Source of the DNA: Mucilaginibacter aquatilis
GTDB lineage: Bacteria > Bacteroidota > Bacteroidia > Sphingobacteriales > Sphingobacteriaceae
Direction of reading: 5' to 3'
Assembly: GCF_009755275.1 (NCBI RefSeq)
Contig: NZ_WQLA01000002.1
Coordinates: 124,001-188,000 of the forward strand
DNA: 64,000 nt
Shown: positions 24,626 to 34,281 of the stretch, piece by piece
Position numbering within the stretch: position 1 is the first letter of the stretch
Layout: the number at the start of each line of letters is the position of its first letter
Translations under genes and position numbers: made by a program
The notes under the pieces: generated by a model
The model's input: the letters and a program-made list of their open reading frames with translations, nothing else
Database searches by the model: none
What the model was told of the DNA's origin: nothing

Positions 24626-25291
24626 ATGTTCAAAAGCGTTCTGATCGCTGAAGATCACCAGATGACCAGCATTTCCTTACGGAAAATCATTAAAGACTTT
24701 TCAGAAACCGATGCGGATTACGTATATGACTGCGATGAGGCTTACTCGCGCGTTCAGATCGGTCAGCGCAACGGAAAACCTTATGATCTGCTGGTCACAG
24801 ACTTGTCCTTTGTTGATGAAGGACGTTCATCTGCCATCAAAGATGGCAAAGAACTCATACAAAAGGTTCGTGCACTACAACCCGGGACAAAGGTATTGAT
24901 CTTTTCAGGAGAACATAAGCCGGAAATCATTCGGCCGCTATTTGATGAATTGCAGATCAACGGTTATGTGTGTAAAGGAAGGCAAGATTCAAAGGAACTT
25001 ACTGATGCGCTCCGAAAGCTTTGTGAGGGACGCATTTATATGCCATCGCAACTGAGTGGTTCTCCAAGAAAAGGGCCGGTATATCAATTTACCGACTACG
25101 ATCTAAGGCTCATTACTTTACTTTCTAAAGGTTTCCGACAGAAAGAGATACCTGCGCTTTTAGAAGAAATAAATATACGCCCTTCCAGTTTGAGTAGCGT
25201 AGAGAAGAAATTGAATACCATGAGGGAATCTTTGGGCTTCACTAACAATGAGCAATTGGTGGCTTGCTGTAAAGATGCAGGTCTTCTATAA
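24626..25291 (+). CDS. NarL/FixJ-type response regulator
   Basis: 221 aa. Receiver domain at residues 1-125 with acidic pair ED (9-10), phospho-acceptor Asp in LLVTDLSF, and Lys in GYVCKGRQ. The C-terminal part (FTDYDLRLITLLSKGFRQKEIPALLEEINIRPSSLSSVEKKLNTMRESLGFTNNEQLVACC) is a LuxR-like HTH. Partner of the preceding TPR kinase. NarL-type regulators bind short dyads; the TACGGRTTYCCGTA palindromes upstream of this operon and two others are good candidates for its sites. Confidence 0.9.
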   Translation: MFKSVLIAEDHQMTSISLRKIIKDFSETDADYVYDCDEAYSRVQIGQRNGKPYDLLVTDLSFVDEGRSSAIKDGKELIQKVRALQPGTKVLIFSGEHKPEIIRPLFDELQINGYVCKGRQDSKELTDALRKLCEGRIYMPSQLSGSPRKGPVYQFTDYDLRLITLLSKGFRQKEIPALLEEINIRPSSLSSVEKKLNTMRESLGFTNNEQLVACCKDAGLL

Positions 25292-25422
25292 TTATCCTCG
25301 TACAGCATCAAAGCCCGCCTGAAGGCCGCAACTTTATAGAGTATGGCTGCTTTTAGGTATTGGTAAATAATAACAATTGCACGCGATTTCCACGCTCATC
25401 TCACCGCGATAATAAATTTAAA

Positions 25423-25470
25423 GGTTTACGGGTTCCCGTAAACCACACTGCGACAGCTGTTTTACCTTTG
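25423..25470 (+). promoter_or_regulatory. Operator site 2 and -7 box (TACCTTTG)
   Basis: Perfect palindrome with 10-bp arms, GGTTTACGGG and CCCGTAAACC around TT (25423-25444). A Bacteroidota -7 element TACCTTTG follows at 25463-25470, about 29 bp from the palindrome centre, and no TTTG-like -33 box is visible between them. The geometry suits a bound activator near -41. Confidence 0.7.
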
Positions 25471-25491
25471 AATATTCAAACACAAGCTGTT

Positions 25492-25701
25492 ATGCCAAAA
25501 TATTACGTCAATACCAATTCGCAGCCGATCATAGGTGACCATGAAGTTCACAAGGAAGGCTGTTTTTATTTGCCTCTGGTGATCAGCAAGATTGATCTGG
25601 GATACCATGATACATGCAGTACGGCGGTGGCCGCTGCCAAAAAGCATTACCCCAGCGCAGACGGCTGCGCTTATTGCTCCCCGACCTGTCACAAGAGCTA
25701 G
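25492..25701 (+). CDS. Small Cys/His protein, 69 aa
   Basis: The start is set by the ATG at 25492, downstream of the -7 box; the longer open frame would begin upstream of the promoter. The protein (MPKYYVNTNSQPIIGDHEVHKEGCFYLP...) has four or five Cys and several His (CSTAVAAAKKHYPSADGCAYCSPTCHKS), which resembles a small metal-binding or disulphide-bonded fold. No signal peptide. Likely controlled through operator site 2. Not assigned to a family. Confidence 0.65.
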   Translation: MPKYYVNTNSQPIIGDHEVHKEGCFYLPLVISKIDLGYHDTCSTAVAAAKKHYPSADGCAYCSPTCHKS

Positions 25702-25812
25702 CGCAAATCCGAAATGAAACTTAGTAGATTATACATCAACCCGTTTTTAGTTAAATCATTGAGGTTGGCGATCTATATTTCATCACAGCTATTTTGTCCA
25801 GTCAGATAAATT

Positions 25813-26022
25813 ATGAAAACACTGTTCCTGTTTTTGCTGGTCGGCTTGAAGCCTGTTGCCACGGATACTTCAAAGGTGTATGTGTGTGATAGTCAATATG
25901 CCAAGAAGTATCACCTGACCTCAACCTGCCGCGGATTAAGCAACTGCAACTACCGCATCAAAAAGGTCACCGTGAAGGATGCAAAAACCACCGGGAAAAC
26001 TTTATGTAAATGGGAAGACTAG
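25813..26022 (+). CDS. Small secreted Cys-containing protein, 69 aa
   Basis: Signal-like N-terminus (MKTLFLFLLVGLKPVA), then VYVCDSQYAKKYHLTSTCRGLSNCNYRIKKVTVKDAKTTGKTLCKWE. The pattern VYVCxS..A.KYH....CRGL..C...A...G...C is a recognisable small module in Bacteroidota exported proteins, sometimes attached to nucleases. It may bind metal or form two disulphides. Neighbour of the 69-aa Cys/His protein. Confidence 0.7.
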   Translation: MKTLFLFLLVGLKPVATDTSKVYVCDSQYAKKYHLTSTCRGLSNCNYRIKKVTVKDAKTTGKTLCKWED

Positions 26023-26105
26023 ATCAGCCTAAGCGAAAAGAGTAAGGTCATCAACGGAATAAATAAGTATAACCTTAAAATACTAATACCTAACACCTGA
26101 TCACG

Positions 26106-26264
26106 ATGGAACTATTTGCTTCCTTCATAGCCGGCCTCAGTATGGACACTTTACTTGGCTGGCTACTATTTACAAGAGCGTCAATTTTTACGCATACGAA
26201 AATAATGGAGCCGGCAATTGACCGCCTGGCGTTTCCCCTAAGTGACTTTTTAGGCAGATTTTAA
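26106..26264 (+). CDS. Possible small membrane-associated peptide, 52 aa
   Basis: ATG at 26106 to TAA at 26262-26264: MELFASFIAGLSMDTLLGWLLFTR... with an amphipathic or transmembrane-like N-terminal half, then TKIMEPAIDRLAFPLSDFLGRF. Short, with no independent support beyond a plausible composition and its place between co-directional genes. Confidence 0.35.
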   Translation: MELFASFIAGLSMDTLLGWLLFTRASIFTHTKIMEPAIDRLAFPLSDFLGRF

Positions 26265-26343
26265 TATAACGATGCACTCCCACTTATCAAATAGATAATA
26301 TAACGTATTAAATCCTTTACCATAAACCAACCAATTACAACTC

Positions 26344-27414
26344 ATGGATTTCAAAGATTCCATTCTCCAGTTCGCCGCACGTGTCGACAAGCTTTGTCCG
26401 CAAATACAAACGGAAGAAGCGACCAAGAACGCGCTGATCATGCCGTTCATACAGCTGTTGGGATACGACGTATTCAATCCTTTCGAGGTCAGCCCGGAAT
26501 TCGTGGCCGACATTGGCATTAAAAAAGGAGAGAAAGTAGATTATGCCATCATCAGTGAAGGTAAGCCTATCCTCCTGATCGAGTGCAAACACTATACACA
26601 GGACCTGAATCCTCACAATTCTCAGTTGTTCCGTTATTTTCATACGACAGACGCCAAGTTCAGCCTGCTGACGAACGGCGTAGACTATCGGTTTTACACT
26701 GACCTGGTTACACCCAATAAAATGGATGATAAACCATTCTTTGAATTTAAGATCACGGATATCAAAGAAAATGAGATCGGGGAACTTAAAAAATTCCATA
26801 AGTCTTATTTCAACGTCGACAACATCACCAATACGGCCAGCGAACTGAAGTTCCTCAACCAGATCAAGCATCTGTTGCACCAGGACTTCTCGGAGCCTAC
26901 AGACGATTTTGTCCGGTATTTTGCGAAAAAAGTCTATCCAAGTGCCATGACACAGAAAGTATTGGAACAGTTCAAGTCTATCACCAAGACGGCCTGTGCG
27001 GTATATGTGAGTGACATCATTAATGAGAAGCTAAAGACCGTACTACAAGTGGACGCGCTACCCGAAGCCATGCTGGAAAAGCCAACCCAGGCTGGAGTAG
27101 CATTACCGGAAACTGACGACAAGATCGTCACCACACCGGAAGAGATCATGGGGCATATGATGGTCAAATCCATTTTGGCCGAGGTGATAGATACCAAAAG
27201 GATAGTGATGCGGGATGCCCAGTCTTACTGCGCCATTCTGCTGGACGACAACAACCGCAAGCCGATCTGCCGCTTTTACTTCAACACCAAAAAGCTGAGC
27301 GTGGGCATTGCCGGAGCCGACAAGAATTTTACGCGTCATGATATAACAGATTTAGAGGGTTTGTTTGCCTTAAAAGAGCAATTGCATCTAGCTGTAAAAA
27401 ATTACTTAGAGTAG
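26344..27414 (+). CDS. HsdR_N-like restriction nuclease-fold protein
   Basis: 356 aa. The N-terminal domain resembles the type I restriction enzyme R-subunit N-terminus: TEEATKNALIMPFIQLLGYDVFNP, then VDYAIISEGKPILLIECKHY (D66, E80, K82 of a PD-(D/E)XK site), and FSLLTNGVDYRFYTDL. The C-terminal part (ILAEVIDTKRIVMRDAQSYCAILLDDNNRKPICRFYFN) is the accessory domain often found with stand-alone members. A common gene in defence islands, here just ahead of the vWA/tubulin/motor cluster, to which it may or may not belong. Confidence 0.82.
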   Translation: MDFKDSILQFAARVDKLCPQIQTEEATKNALIMPFIQLLGYDVFNPFEVSPEFVADIGIKKGEKVDYAIISEGKPILLIECKHYTQDLNPHNSQLFRYFHTTDAKFSLLTNGVDYRFYTDLVTPNKMDDKPFFEFKITDIKENEIGELKKFHKSYFNVDNITNTASELKFLNQIKHLLHQDFSEPTDDFVRYFAKKVYPSAMTQKVLEQFKSITKTACAVYVSDIINEKLKTVLQVDALPEAMLEKPTQAGVALPETDDKIVTTPEEIMGHMMVKSILAEVIDTKRIVMRDAQSYCAILLDDNNRKPICRFYFNTKKLSVGIAGADKNFTRHDITDLEGLFALKEQLHLAVKNYLE

Positions 27415-27507
27415 CCTCAATAAATTGATGCATGGATCATGAACCGCATAGCGCCATAATCTTCAACGCAACTATATTGACAAACATCCATCGACAAAAG
27501 AGATCTA

Positions 27508-28803
27508 ATGAAAAGACACAATACTACACCGAATTGTAATTGTCTGCCATTTCCATATAAGTATTATGCAATGTGGCTGATCGGACTTATCCTCTGTGTT
27601 TGGGGATGTAAAAGCACTCAGATTAATTCCGGTGATACGCAGATGGGTAGCTGCCTAAATGCTGTTTCGGCAAAAAAGGTTACGGGAAAGTACCGCATTG
27701 ACCTGTACCTGGAAACGTCACAAAGCATGTTCGGCTTCATGCTACCTAAAAAGCAGACTCAGTTCCAATCAACGGTATGGGATATTGCATCACGTCTGAG
27801 TAATGAGAAAAGTTTGGACTTTCGGATTTTTCAAACCGCTACCAGGAACCAAGCTTCGCAACCAGTCAAACTGACGACTTTCCAGAAATTGCTAAATTCC
27901 GGATCATTTCAGGCTGGTAAACAAACGGACATTCCACAAATAATAGACAACATAACTCATAATTGGAATAAGAAAACGGTTTCAATTTTGATTTCAGACC
28001 TTATCTTCTCACCGGGGGATCAGTCACCGGCTTTGTTGACGCAGATTACAACTGATGTACGGAGCAGATTCTATAAAAAGCCCTGGGCGTCTGAAATTAT
28101 CAAACTTTCTTCTGAATTTAACTTTCGCACAAGATCAGGTTTGCAACCTAACAGTCCATATTACATCTGGATTATAGGAGCTCCTGATCTAGTGAGCGAG
28201 GTTAGTAGGCGAATTAAGCTAGGTCTTTCTGCTTTTGAATCAGTCACTCATGGGATAACTGAAACCGCCCCTGTTTATTCAATTCTTCCATACATTTCAC
28301 CCGTGGCCTCTGCAATGGCAACTAAGTGCGAGGTTGATCATAACTATTATAGTTACTCAGAATGGGACGGATCTGAAGACCCAATGATAATCCCGGTCGC
28401 TATTAATCTAAGTGCATTTCCTCCTGCATACCAACAGCCAGCCTACCTCAAAAAACACCTCAGAGTCGAGTGCCCGGGCGGGAAGGTCAGTCTTGTTGGT
28501 GTGTCACTTAAACCCGATGCCAAGAGTACGACTGATAGAAATTTGATTTTTTCAACCGGGGCTACACATTTGATCAAGCTTAAAGTTGAAAAACTAACAC
28601 AGGATGATAATGTCCTTTCAATCAATATCCAAAAGCACTCGCAAGCCTGGATAAAGGAAATCAACGATAATGTAGATGACCCTTTACGAAAACGGACCAC
28701 TGGTTTTTCGAAACTGGTGAATGGTCTAGACAATGCCTATGGAACGGAACCCTGGCTGTTGGTTCGTCCCTTAAAATTACTCATTACTAAAAATTCTTTA
28801 TAG
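27508..28803 (+). CDS. vWA-like lipoprotein (first gene of tubulin/actin/motor cluster)
   Basis: 431 aa. A hydrophobic segment ending WGC (residues ~22-34) gives a lipoprotein signal. The mature protein starts with a von Willebrand A-like fold: YRIDLYLETSQSM (MIDAS strand, with Glu69 in place of the usual Asp), TDIPQII (Thr), and VSILISDLIFSPG (Asp). Metal binding may be altered by the Glu. C-terminal region is beta-rich. It is followed at 7 nt by a membrane protein and then the tubulin-like gene. FtsZ-like systems described from genome comparison also include vWA and OmpA-type partners. Confidence 0.72.
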   Translation: MKRHNTTPNCNCLPFPYKYYAMWLIGLILCVWGCKSTQINSGDTQMGSCLNAVSAKKVTGKYRIDLYLETSQSMFGFMLPKKQTQFQSTVWDIASRLSNEKSLDFRIFQTATRNQASQPVKLTTFQKLLNSGSFQAGKQTDIPQIIDNITHNWNKKTVSILISDLIFSPGDQSPALLTQITTDVRSRFYKKPWASEIIKLSSEFNFRTRSGLQPNSPYYIWIIGAPDLVSEVSRRIKLGLSAFESVTHGITETAPVYSILPYISPVASAMATKCEVDHNYYSYSEWDGSEDPMIIPVAINLSAFPPAYQQPAYLKKHLRVECPGGKVSLVGVSLKPDAKSTTDRNLIFSTGATHLIKLKVEKLTQDDNVLSINIQKHSQAWIKEINDNVDDPLRKRTTGFSKLVNGLDNAYGTEPWLLVRPLKLLITKNSL

Positions 28804-28810
28804 ACTGCCT

Positions 28811-29257
28811 ATGAAAACATTATACGATAGCTTTCTTCAATGGATCGCCGGTACAACCTGGGGACACTTTATAGCCGGGGCAAGTGAGGGACAGGAAGAC
28901 GCCACGGTCGTCAGGAACATCTTCATCCAGGATTTGTACCTGTACGCTATGTGTTACCTGCTCTTTATTGCAGCAGGGGCACTATTCTATTACTATTTCA
29001 TGCTGAACAAACGTGGCGGTAGCGGTTTTGGTTTTAAACTAAAATATTGGATCTACACGTTATTAACGGCCGCTCTATTGACGTTCACCTTGACCACGCT
29101 GACAAGTGTTGCCACGGTAAGCCGTTTCCACAGTCTTCATACGCTCAAATATTGTCTTGGACTAGGGATAATTAACGCTTTATACACAGCAGCTCTTTTT
29201 TTCGGCACTTCTCTAATTGTTAAAAAATTCTCCGTAGCAAACAGAACACCATTTTAA
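28811..29257 (+). CDS. Membrane protein, three helices, 148 aa
   Basis: Helices near 45-65 (LYLYAMCYLLFIAAGALFYYYF), 80-105 (YWIYTLLTAALLTFTLTTL) and 115-140 (LGLGIINALYTAALFFGTSLIV). A soluble N-terminal stretch of about 40 residues precedes them. No family recognised. It lies between the vWA-like lipoprotein and the tubulin-like gene with gaps under 10 nt, so it likely anchors or links those proteins at the inner membrane. Confidence 0.75.
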   Translation: MKTLYDSFLQWIAGTTWGHFIAGASEGQEDATVVRNIFIQDLYLYAMCYLLFIAAGALFYYYFMLNKRGGSGFGFKLKYWIYTLLTAALLTFTLTTLTSVATVSRFHSLHTLKYCLGLGIINALYTAALFFGTSLIVKKFSVANRTPF

Positions 29258-29262
29258 AAATT

Positions 29263-30717
29263 ATGGCAAGATTATTTATTTTCGGCATAGGCGGTACCGG
29301 GTCACGGGTGCTTAAAGCGCTAACTCTTCTGTTAGCTACCGGTGTCGACAGCAATGGCTTTGAAATCGTCCCCATTTTTATCGATCCACATAAAGACCTG
29401 CCGGAATTTAAAGATTGTCGGGAACTTATCAGTCTTTACGCAGACATCCGTCAACAGGCATATCCTAACTTCAGGCCGGCCGATCGTGCATTCTTCAAAA
29501 CGCCGATACTTTCCTTAAATGATATTGTGAAAGACGGCTTTACGAAAGGCTTCGATTTCGATGAACGTATTGACCATACCTTCGGACATTTCTTAGGCAT
29601 TGATCTTTTAGAAAGAGGAGATATCAATAGGGATCTGATGGAGTTGTTGTATAGCGAGAGAAACCTTGACACACCGTTGTCGGTCGGTTTTAAGGGTAAT
29701 CCTAATATCGGCTCCGTAGTACTGAACAAATTTGACGAAGCTTCCTGGTATACGACATTCGAAAAAATCTTCTCGGATGGTGATCAGATCTTTATTGTAA
29801 GCTCAATCTTCGGTGGTACCGGAGCTGCTGGATTTCCTTTGCTCGTCAAAAACCTTCGCGAGAGTGATAACAAATATATCAAGAACGCGCCGATCGGTGC
29901 CTTGCCGGTCATGCCTTATTTTAAATTGACCGACCCTGAAGATGATGCTGAGCATCGTGATATCGATTCGAACAGCTTTTTTACGAAGACCAAATCTGCG
30001 CTGTCCTATTATGAGAAACATCTCACCGGCGTAAACGCATTATACTACCTCGCTGATCTGCACGAACAGTCAAGGCCTTATAAAAATGATGAAAAGCTTC
30101 AAGAAAACAAAGCGCATCTTATTGAACTCATTGGGGCTTCGGCAATTTTAGACTTTTGCCATCAAGTTGACAAAACCCCACACCAAACTCAATATTTTCA
30201 TTATACGCCAGGTGAAAACAGCTCGCCCATACATTTTTTTAATATAGGAAATAAGCTCCGTGATCAAATTTATCTGGAAATGGTCAACTTCTACATTTTC
30301 GGTAGCGTACACCAAAGCTTTAAGGATCATACCGACGCCACATTTATTAAGAATGGAGGATTCGATACGCAGTTTTTCCGATCAGATGCCGTAGTTGCAT
30401 TGGAGAAGTTTATCAATGGGTTCTTTCAAAAGTGGATGACGGAACTCAATGAAAATGACCGTCGGTTCTCGCCGCTTAATCTTGATATTCCCGACGACCG
30501 CTTTCATAAACTCATTGTAGGTAATACCATCGACGAGAAGATAAATTTCTTTACGAAAAATAAGCTGGACAGTTCCAATTATATCAACAGCATGGAAACC
30601 TCTCGCAGTACTGTATCGGACATCGCGGAAAAATCCAAATTCAGCCGATACCTCGTACTGTCGCAGCAAGCCATAGAAAAAGTAAATAAAGATAAATTCA
30701 AAATTCAAGCCAACTGA
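29263..30717 (+). CDS. Tubulin/FtsZ-like GTPase (Tubulin_2 / FtsZl type)
   Basis: 484 aa. N-terminal nucleotide loop FGIGGTGSRVLKAL (7-20) and the tubulin signature-like GGTGAAG in SIFGGTGAAGFPLLVKNL (~180-198). This matches the divergent FtsZ-like family, not the division protein FtsZ. The C-terminal half is mixed alpha/beta without a recognised domain. Likely GTP-binding and possibly polymerising. It overlaps the next gene's start (TGATGA) and is the core of the cluster with vWA, actin-like and motor genes. Confidence 0.8.
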   Translation: MARLFIFGIGGTGSRVLKALTLLLATGVDSNGFEIVPIFIDPHKDLPEFKDCRELISLYADIRQQAYPNFRPADRAFFKTPILSLNDIVKDGFTKGFDFDERIDHTFGHFLGIDLLERGDINRDLMELLYSERNLDTPLSVGFKGNPNIGSVVLNKFDEASWYTTFEKIFSDGDQIFIVSSIFGGTGAAGFPLLVKNLRESDNKYIKNAPIGALPVMPYFKLTDPEDDAEHRDIDSNSFFTKTKSALSYYEKHLTGVNALYYLADLHEQSRPYKNDEKLQENKAHLIELIGASAILDFCHQVDKTPHQTQYFHYTPGENSSPIHFFNIGNKLRDQIYLEMVNFYIFGSVHQSFKDHTDATFIKNGGFDTQFFRSDAVVALEKFINGFFQKWMTELNENDRRFSPLNLDIPDDRFHKLIVGNTIDEKINFFTKNKLDSSNYINSMETSRSTVSDIAEKSKFSRYLVLSQQAIEKVNKDKFKIQAN

Positions 30718-33700
30718 TGAAGCCCTTTAATATATTCGATGCTACAGGCGAGTTCGCCTCAGGTTGGTCCCCAACGGAAAAGTTGAGTGAGGCTGCGATT
30801 ACCGGTATCCTGGATAAAGCTGCTAAATCGGCTAATTCCCTGAACTCCATACCTTCCCCTTTCTCGCGCCTACATATTTTTGAAACCGCCTTCAATTTTG
30901 TGTGCAAGGACATTGTGGAGAAGAAAGACCGCTCCTCTCATGCTTATAAAGAATTGGTGTCAGATTGTTTAGACGCTTTGGAGCTGGTATTTAACTGGCA
31001 ATATCACGAATCACAAAGAGCTGCATTAACTATCGAACAATGGCGTGCGGATGACCTTCAGCGGCTGCAGCTCAACAGTGAAGGTCGGAAGGCATTTGCC
31101 AAAACGCTTAAACTATTTCTGAATCAGGATTTTTCACCTGACTTTAACGGATTTTCGATCATTAAATACAATGGAATGGTTATCGGTGCGTCCTCCCCGA
31201 TGTCCTTGATGTTCACCAGTTCTAATCTCGACAAAATAAAAGGGGAATTTGTCAGTGAGCGTTATCAAAATGGTTTTGACCTCATTAATCCAAGTACCAA
31301 CATCGGATATTTCAAAAGGATCAGGCCTTTCAAGGCAAGAAATGACGCTTTTAAAAAGTACCTGTTAGACTTCTTTTCTGAGAATCCTTCTTTGAGGGAA
31401 AGTGCAAGATATATGTGGGCGTACCTGAAAGCTGAAGGAATAGAAGATATGCATACCCACCGACGTTCGCAGGTAAAACCGGTATCTTCGAAAGGCGGAA
31501 CACCTTTCCAGATAAACAACAAGCTTTTCCAAGCCAACAACGATCCTGGGGCCGCTGATATTTTCAATGATCATATTGTGAAGGTCAATTATCGCATTGA
31601 CGATACGCGGTTTTATACAGCCAAATACAAGTCAGATGATGCTGAACGGGATTTCGATTTCCTGTTGCCTATAGCGGAGAGTTTCCTGAACCAGGATAAC
31701 TTTCGAAAGATAGCGGATTTGATCACTTACGAACTGATCGGTCCTGATAGTGTAAAGGTGGTCTACGAAGGTGGCCTGGCAACGCCCAGTAAATCAAAGG
31801 TTTACACGGCGTCCAGAAGTGATAAACGCGACGGAAAAATCGTTGAAATTCAAACGGATTACCGTCTGAATTTCACGGTAGGAATATTCCCTTTTGTCCG
31901 CCTCAAAGATGCTAATGGCCAGATTGATGGCACAGTAAATAACTACCACAAAGTGTTATTCGGTATTGACGGAGGCTCAGCAGACATTGGTACGCTTCGC
32001 ACGGCCGCCTTTTCTATGGATTTTTATAAAATAGCTAATGGCGAACTCGAAAAAATTAATGCCGAGGCTGACCTGTACAACGCCAAACGGGCAGAACGGC
32101 GTCGCTTCGAATCCCCGGATGCTATAGCTACGATTTACTATGAGCTGAACAACACCAGCTTTGATATTATCAAATTAAATTTCCCTTCGGGTTTTGACCT
32201 GGGCCAGGTAAACGGTTTGATTATACCTAAATGGGTTGAAAAGGCACCTGGCCGGAAGGCGTTTGCCTATTCCGTTGACTTTGGTACGACCAATACTTTC
32301 ATTGCCTATACGGATGATACCCAAAAGCAATCCACACCGGTTCCTTTTGATATAAGTGAATCAGATTCGCAAATGGTGATGTTGCAAAAACCGCAGAAAC
32401 AGGTTGGCGGTCAGACCGTGTTATCCACCTTTAGAAATTCCAACCTGTTTGCGCTGAATGACAGTGTGATCAACCAGGAGTTCGTACCACCGGTGCTACT
32501 CAAAGAAAAGAACAGTGTATTCGGCATGCCCTTCCGTACAGCTGTACTCCAAAAAAAGGACATTAATCGATTTGAATTATTCAGCGACCTTAACATCCAC
32601 TTTGCTTATCAGAAAGCCGTTCTGGATACCAATGCGGCCATGACCCAGGAAATTATCTCAAATATCAAGTGGGATATTACCAATTCTAAGGATAAAGGGT
32701 CAAAGGCGCGCGTTGATTCCTTCATCAAAGAACTTTGTTACCTGATTCGTTATAAAACGATTTTGAACGATGGTGAATTGGCCGCAACGCAATTAAGCTG
32801 GTTCATACCGCAAAGCATGTCTAATGCAGCCCGGGACGCTTATAAAGAAATTTGGAACCGCCACTCAAAAAATATTTTGGGAAGCAGCCAACCGACAAAT
32901 ATGGTATTTGAGTCGGAAGCTCCATACTATTATCTCCGTAAACGTGCGGGTGTTAAAGACCCTTCTTCAGTGTTGTCTTTGGACATTGGCGGTGGATCAA
33001 CGGACGCCATGTTATTCATTAACGATCTACCCAGGATCGGTACCTCTTTTAACTTTGCGGGCAATGTGCTATGGTCAAACGGGCACAATCAACTAACGAA
33101 AGATGCGAAGGAAAATGGCATCTATTTAGGGATATTGGATGCGATGCAAAATAACGTAGCGCAAGCCAACGATAAGGTAATTGCTGATAATAGCCGGTAT
33201 TTTTCCAAAATGTCTTCTGAGGAGATCCTGAACTTCTGGATCGCGAACGATGACAAACTTCATGTGGTCGAGGAATTGAAGAACCCTGCCTATAAAATAT
33301 TATACCTGATCCACTATTGTGCGTTGATCTATCATACCGCGCAATGGTTAAAACAAAAAAATCATCCTTCACCGAGCTGTATCATCTTTAGCGGCAATGG
33401 AAGTAAGTTTATAGACCTGATCGGCGACGAGGAGTTGTTAGCAACGGTTGCGGGATTTGTCATCAATAAAGTCTACCAAAACAGCTCAAAAAAGCTGCAA
33501 GTGATCCTGCCTTTGGAAAACCGCAAAGAGGCCACCTGTTTCGGAGGGATATTTAAAGACCAGCATATCAGTTTCACACCGGAAACATACATTGGCACCG
33601 AACTGGATTTTCAAGGAATTGAGTCGGTCAAAAAATACCGTGATATCCAGGAACGTTTACCTGAGATCAAGGAAAGTGTCAATCGGAACATTCTTAATTT

Positions 33701-34280
33701 GTTCGCAGTCATCCAGGAACTGAATACCATTATCCCTTTTAAATCCCATCTTAACATAGATGTTAACCTGCCTGCGCTTTTGCAGTTCGTAACTTCACGC
33801 TCCGCAAGTAATTTTGATTTGGGCTACGGTATCCGGAAGGAAAAAATTGAATACGATGAAGAGGTATCGGACAGCTTATTCTTTTATCCGCTGATTGGCC
33901 TCCTGTTTGAAATCAGTCGTCTCGGTAAAAAGCAACTGGATGAACACACCCCTAAAATCGTCAAGTTTGCCAATGCTGCTGCCGGCGACAATTTATTTTC
34001 AGTAAAATCACTCACAGAACAACCGAGTATCAACAGTAATTTTAAAATTTCTATTTCTACCAGTCAGCCAGACTCCGCGAGTTTTGAAATCATAGAAGAC
34101 CCTAAAATACATCTGCGTGCCTACAACTCCTTCGATTCATTGCTAAAAGCGGTTTGTTTTTGTGAAAAATTTCCCGACGATCCTACTCACATTCAGATGA
34201 AGACCGTAACACCCGGACAACTCAGGAGGGACGGAGACCAATGGGTGGTAACTGAACGACTTAAAATAGCTTTTGATTGA
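30717..34280 (+). CDS. Large actin/Hsp70-fold ATPase, 1187 aa
   Basis: The N-terminal ~500 residues are unassigned. Actin-fold motifs follow: YSVDFGTTNTFIAYTDD (phosphate 1, ~515-530), VLSLDIGGGSTDAMLF (phosphate 2, ~752-767), and CIIFSGNGSKFIDLI (adenosine motif, ~886-900). An additional LFGIDGGSADIG near 420 resembles a degenerate copy. SrfB-like virulence-factor proteins have a comparable layout, but identity is not certain. It is coupled to the tubulin-like gene upstream and ends 1 bp before the MotA-like ATG, so a tubulin-like and an actin-like ATPase are made with a motor in one operon. Confidence 0.75.
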   Translation: MKPFNIFDATGEFASGWSPTEKLSEAAITGILDKAAKSANSLNSIPSPFSRLHIFETAFNFVCKDIVEKKDRSSHAYKELVSDCLDALELVFNWQYHESQRAALTIEQWRADDLQRLQLNSEGRKAFAKTLKLFLNQDFSPDFNGFSIIKYNGMVIGASSPMSLMFTSSNLDKIKGEFVSERYQNGFDLINPSTNIGYFKRIRPFKARNDAFKKYLLDFFSENPSLRESARYMWAYLKAEGIEDMHTHRRSQVKPVSSKGGTPFQINNKLFQANNDPGAADIFNDHIVKVNYRIDDTRFYTAKYKSDDAERDFDFLLPIAESFLNQDNFRKIADLITYELIGPDSVKVVYEGGLATPSKSKVYTASRSDKRDGKIVEIQTDYRLNFTVGIFPFVRLKDANGQIDGTVNNYHKVLFGIDGGSADIGTLRTAAFSMDFYKIANGELEKINAEADLYNAKRAERRRFESPDAIATIYYELNNTSFDIIKLNFPSGFDLGQVNGLIIPKWVEKAPGRKAFAYSVDFGTTNTFIAYTDDTQKQSTPVPFDISESDSQMVMLQKPQKQVGGQTVLSTFRNSNLFALNDSVINQEFVPPVLLKEKNSVFGMPFRTAVLQKKDINRFELFSDLNIHFAYQKAVLDTNAAMTQEIISNIKWDITNSKDKGSKARVDSFIKELCYLIRYKTILNDGELAATQLSWFIPQSMSNAARDAYKEIWNRHSKNILGSSQPTNMVFESEAPYYYLRKRAGVKDPSSVLSLDIGGGSTDAMLFINDLPRIGTSFNFAGNVLWSNGHNQLTKDAKENGIYLGILDAMQNNVAQANDKVIADNSRYFSKMSSEEILNFWIANDDKLHVVEELKNPAYKILYLIHYCALIYHTAQWLKQKNHPSPSCIIFSGNGSKFIDLIGDEELLATVAGFVINKVYQNSSKKLQVILPLENRKEATCFGGIFKDQHISFTPETYIGTELDFQGIESVKKYRDIQERLPEIKESVNRNILNLFAVIQELNTIIPFKSHLNIDVNLPALLQFVTSRSASNFDLGYGIRKEKIEYDEEVSDSLFFYPLIGLLFEISRLGKKQLDEHTPKIVKFANAAAGDNLFSVKSLTEQPSINSNFKISISTSQPDSASFEIIEDPKIHLRAYNSFDSLLKAVCFCEKFPDDPTHIQMKTVTPGQLRRDGDQWVVTERLKIAFD

Positions 34281-34281
34281 T

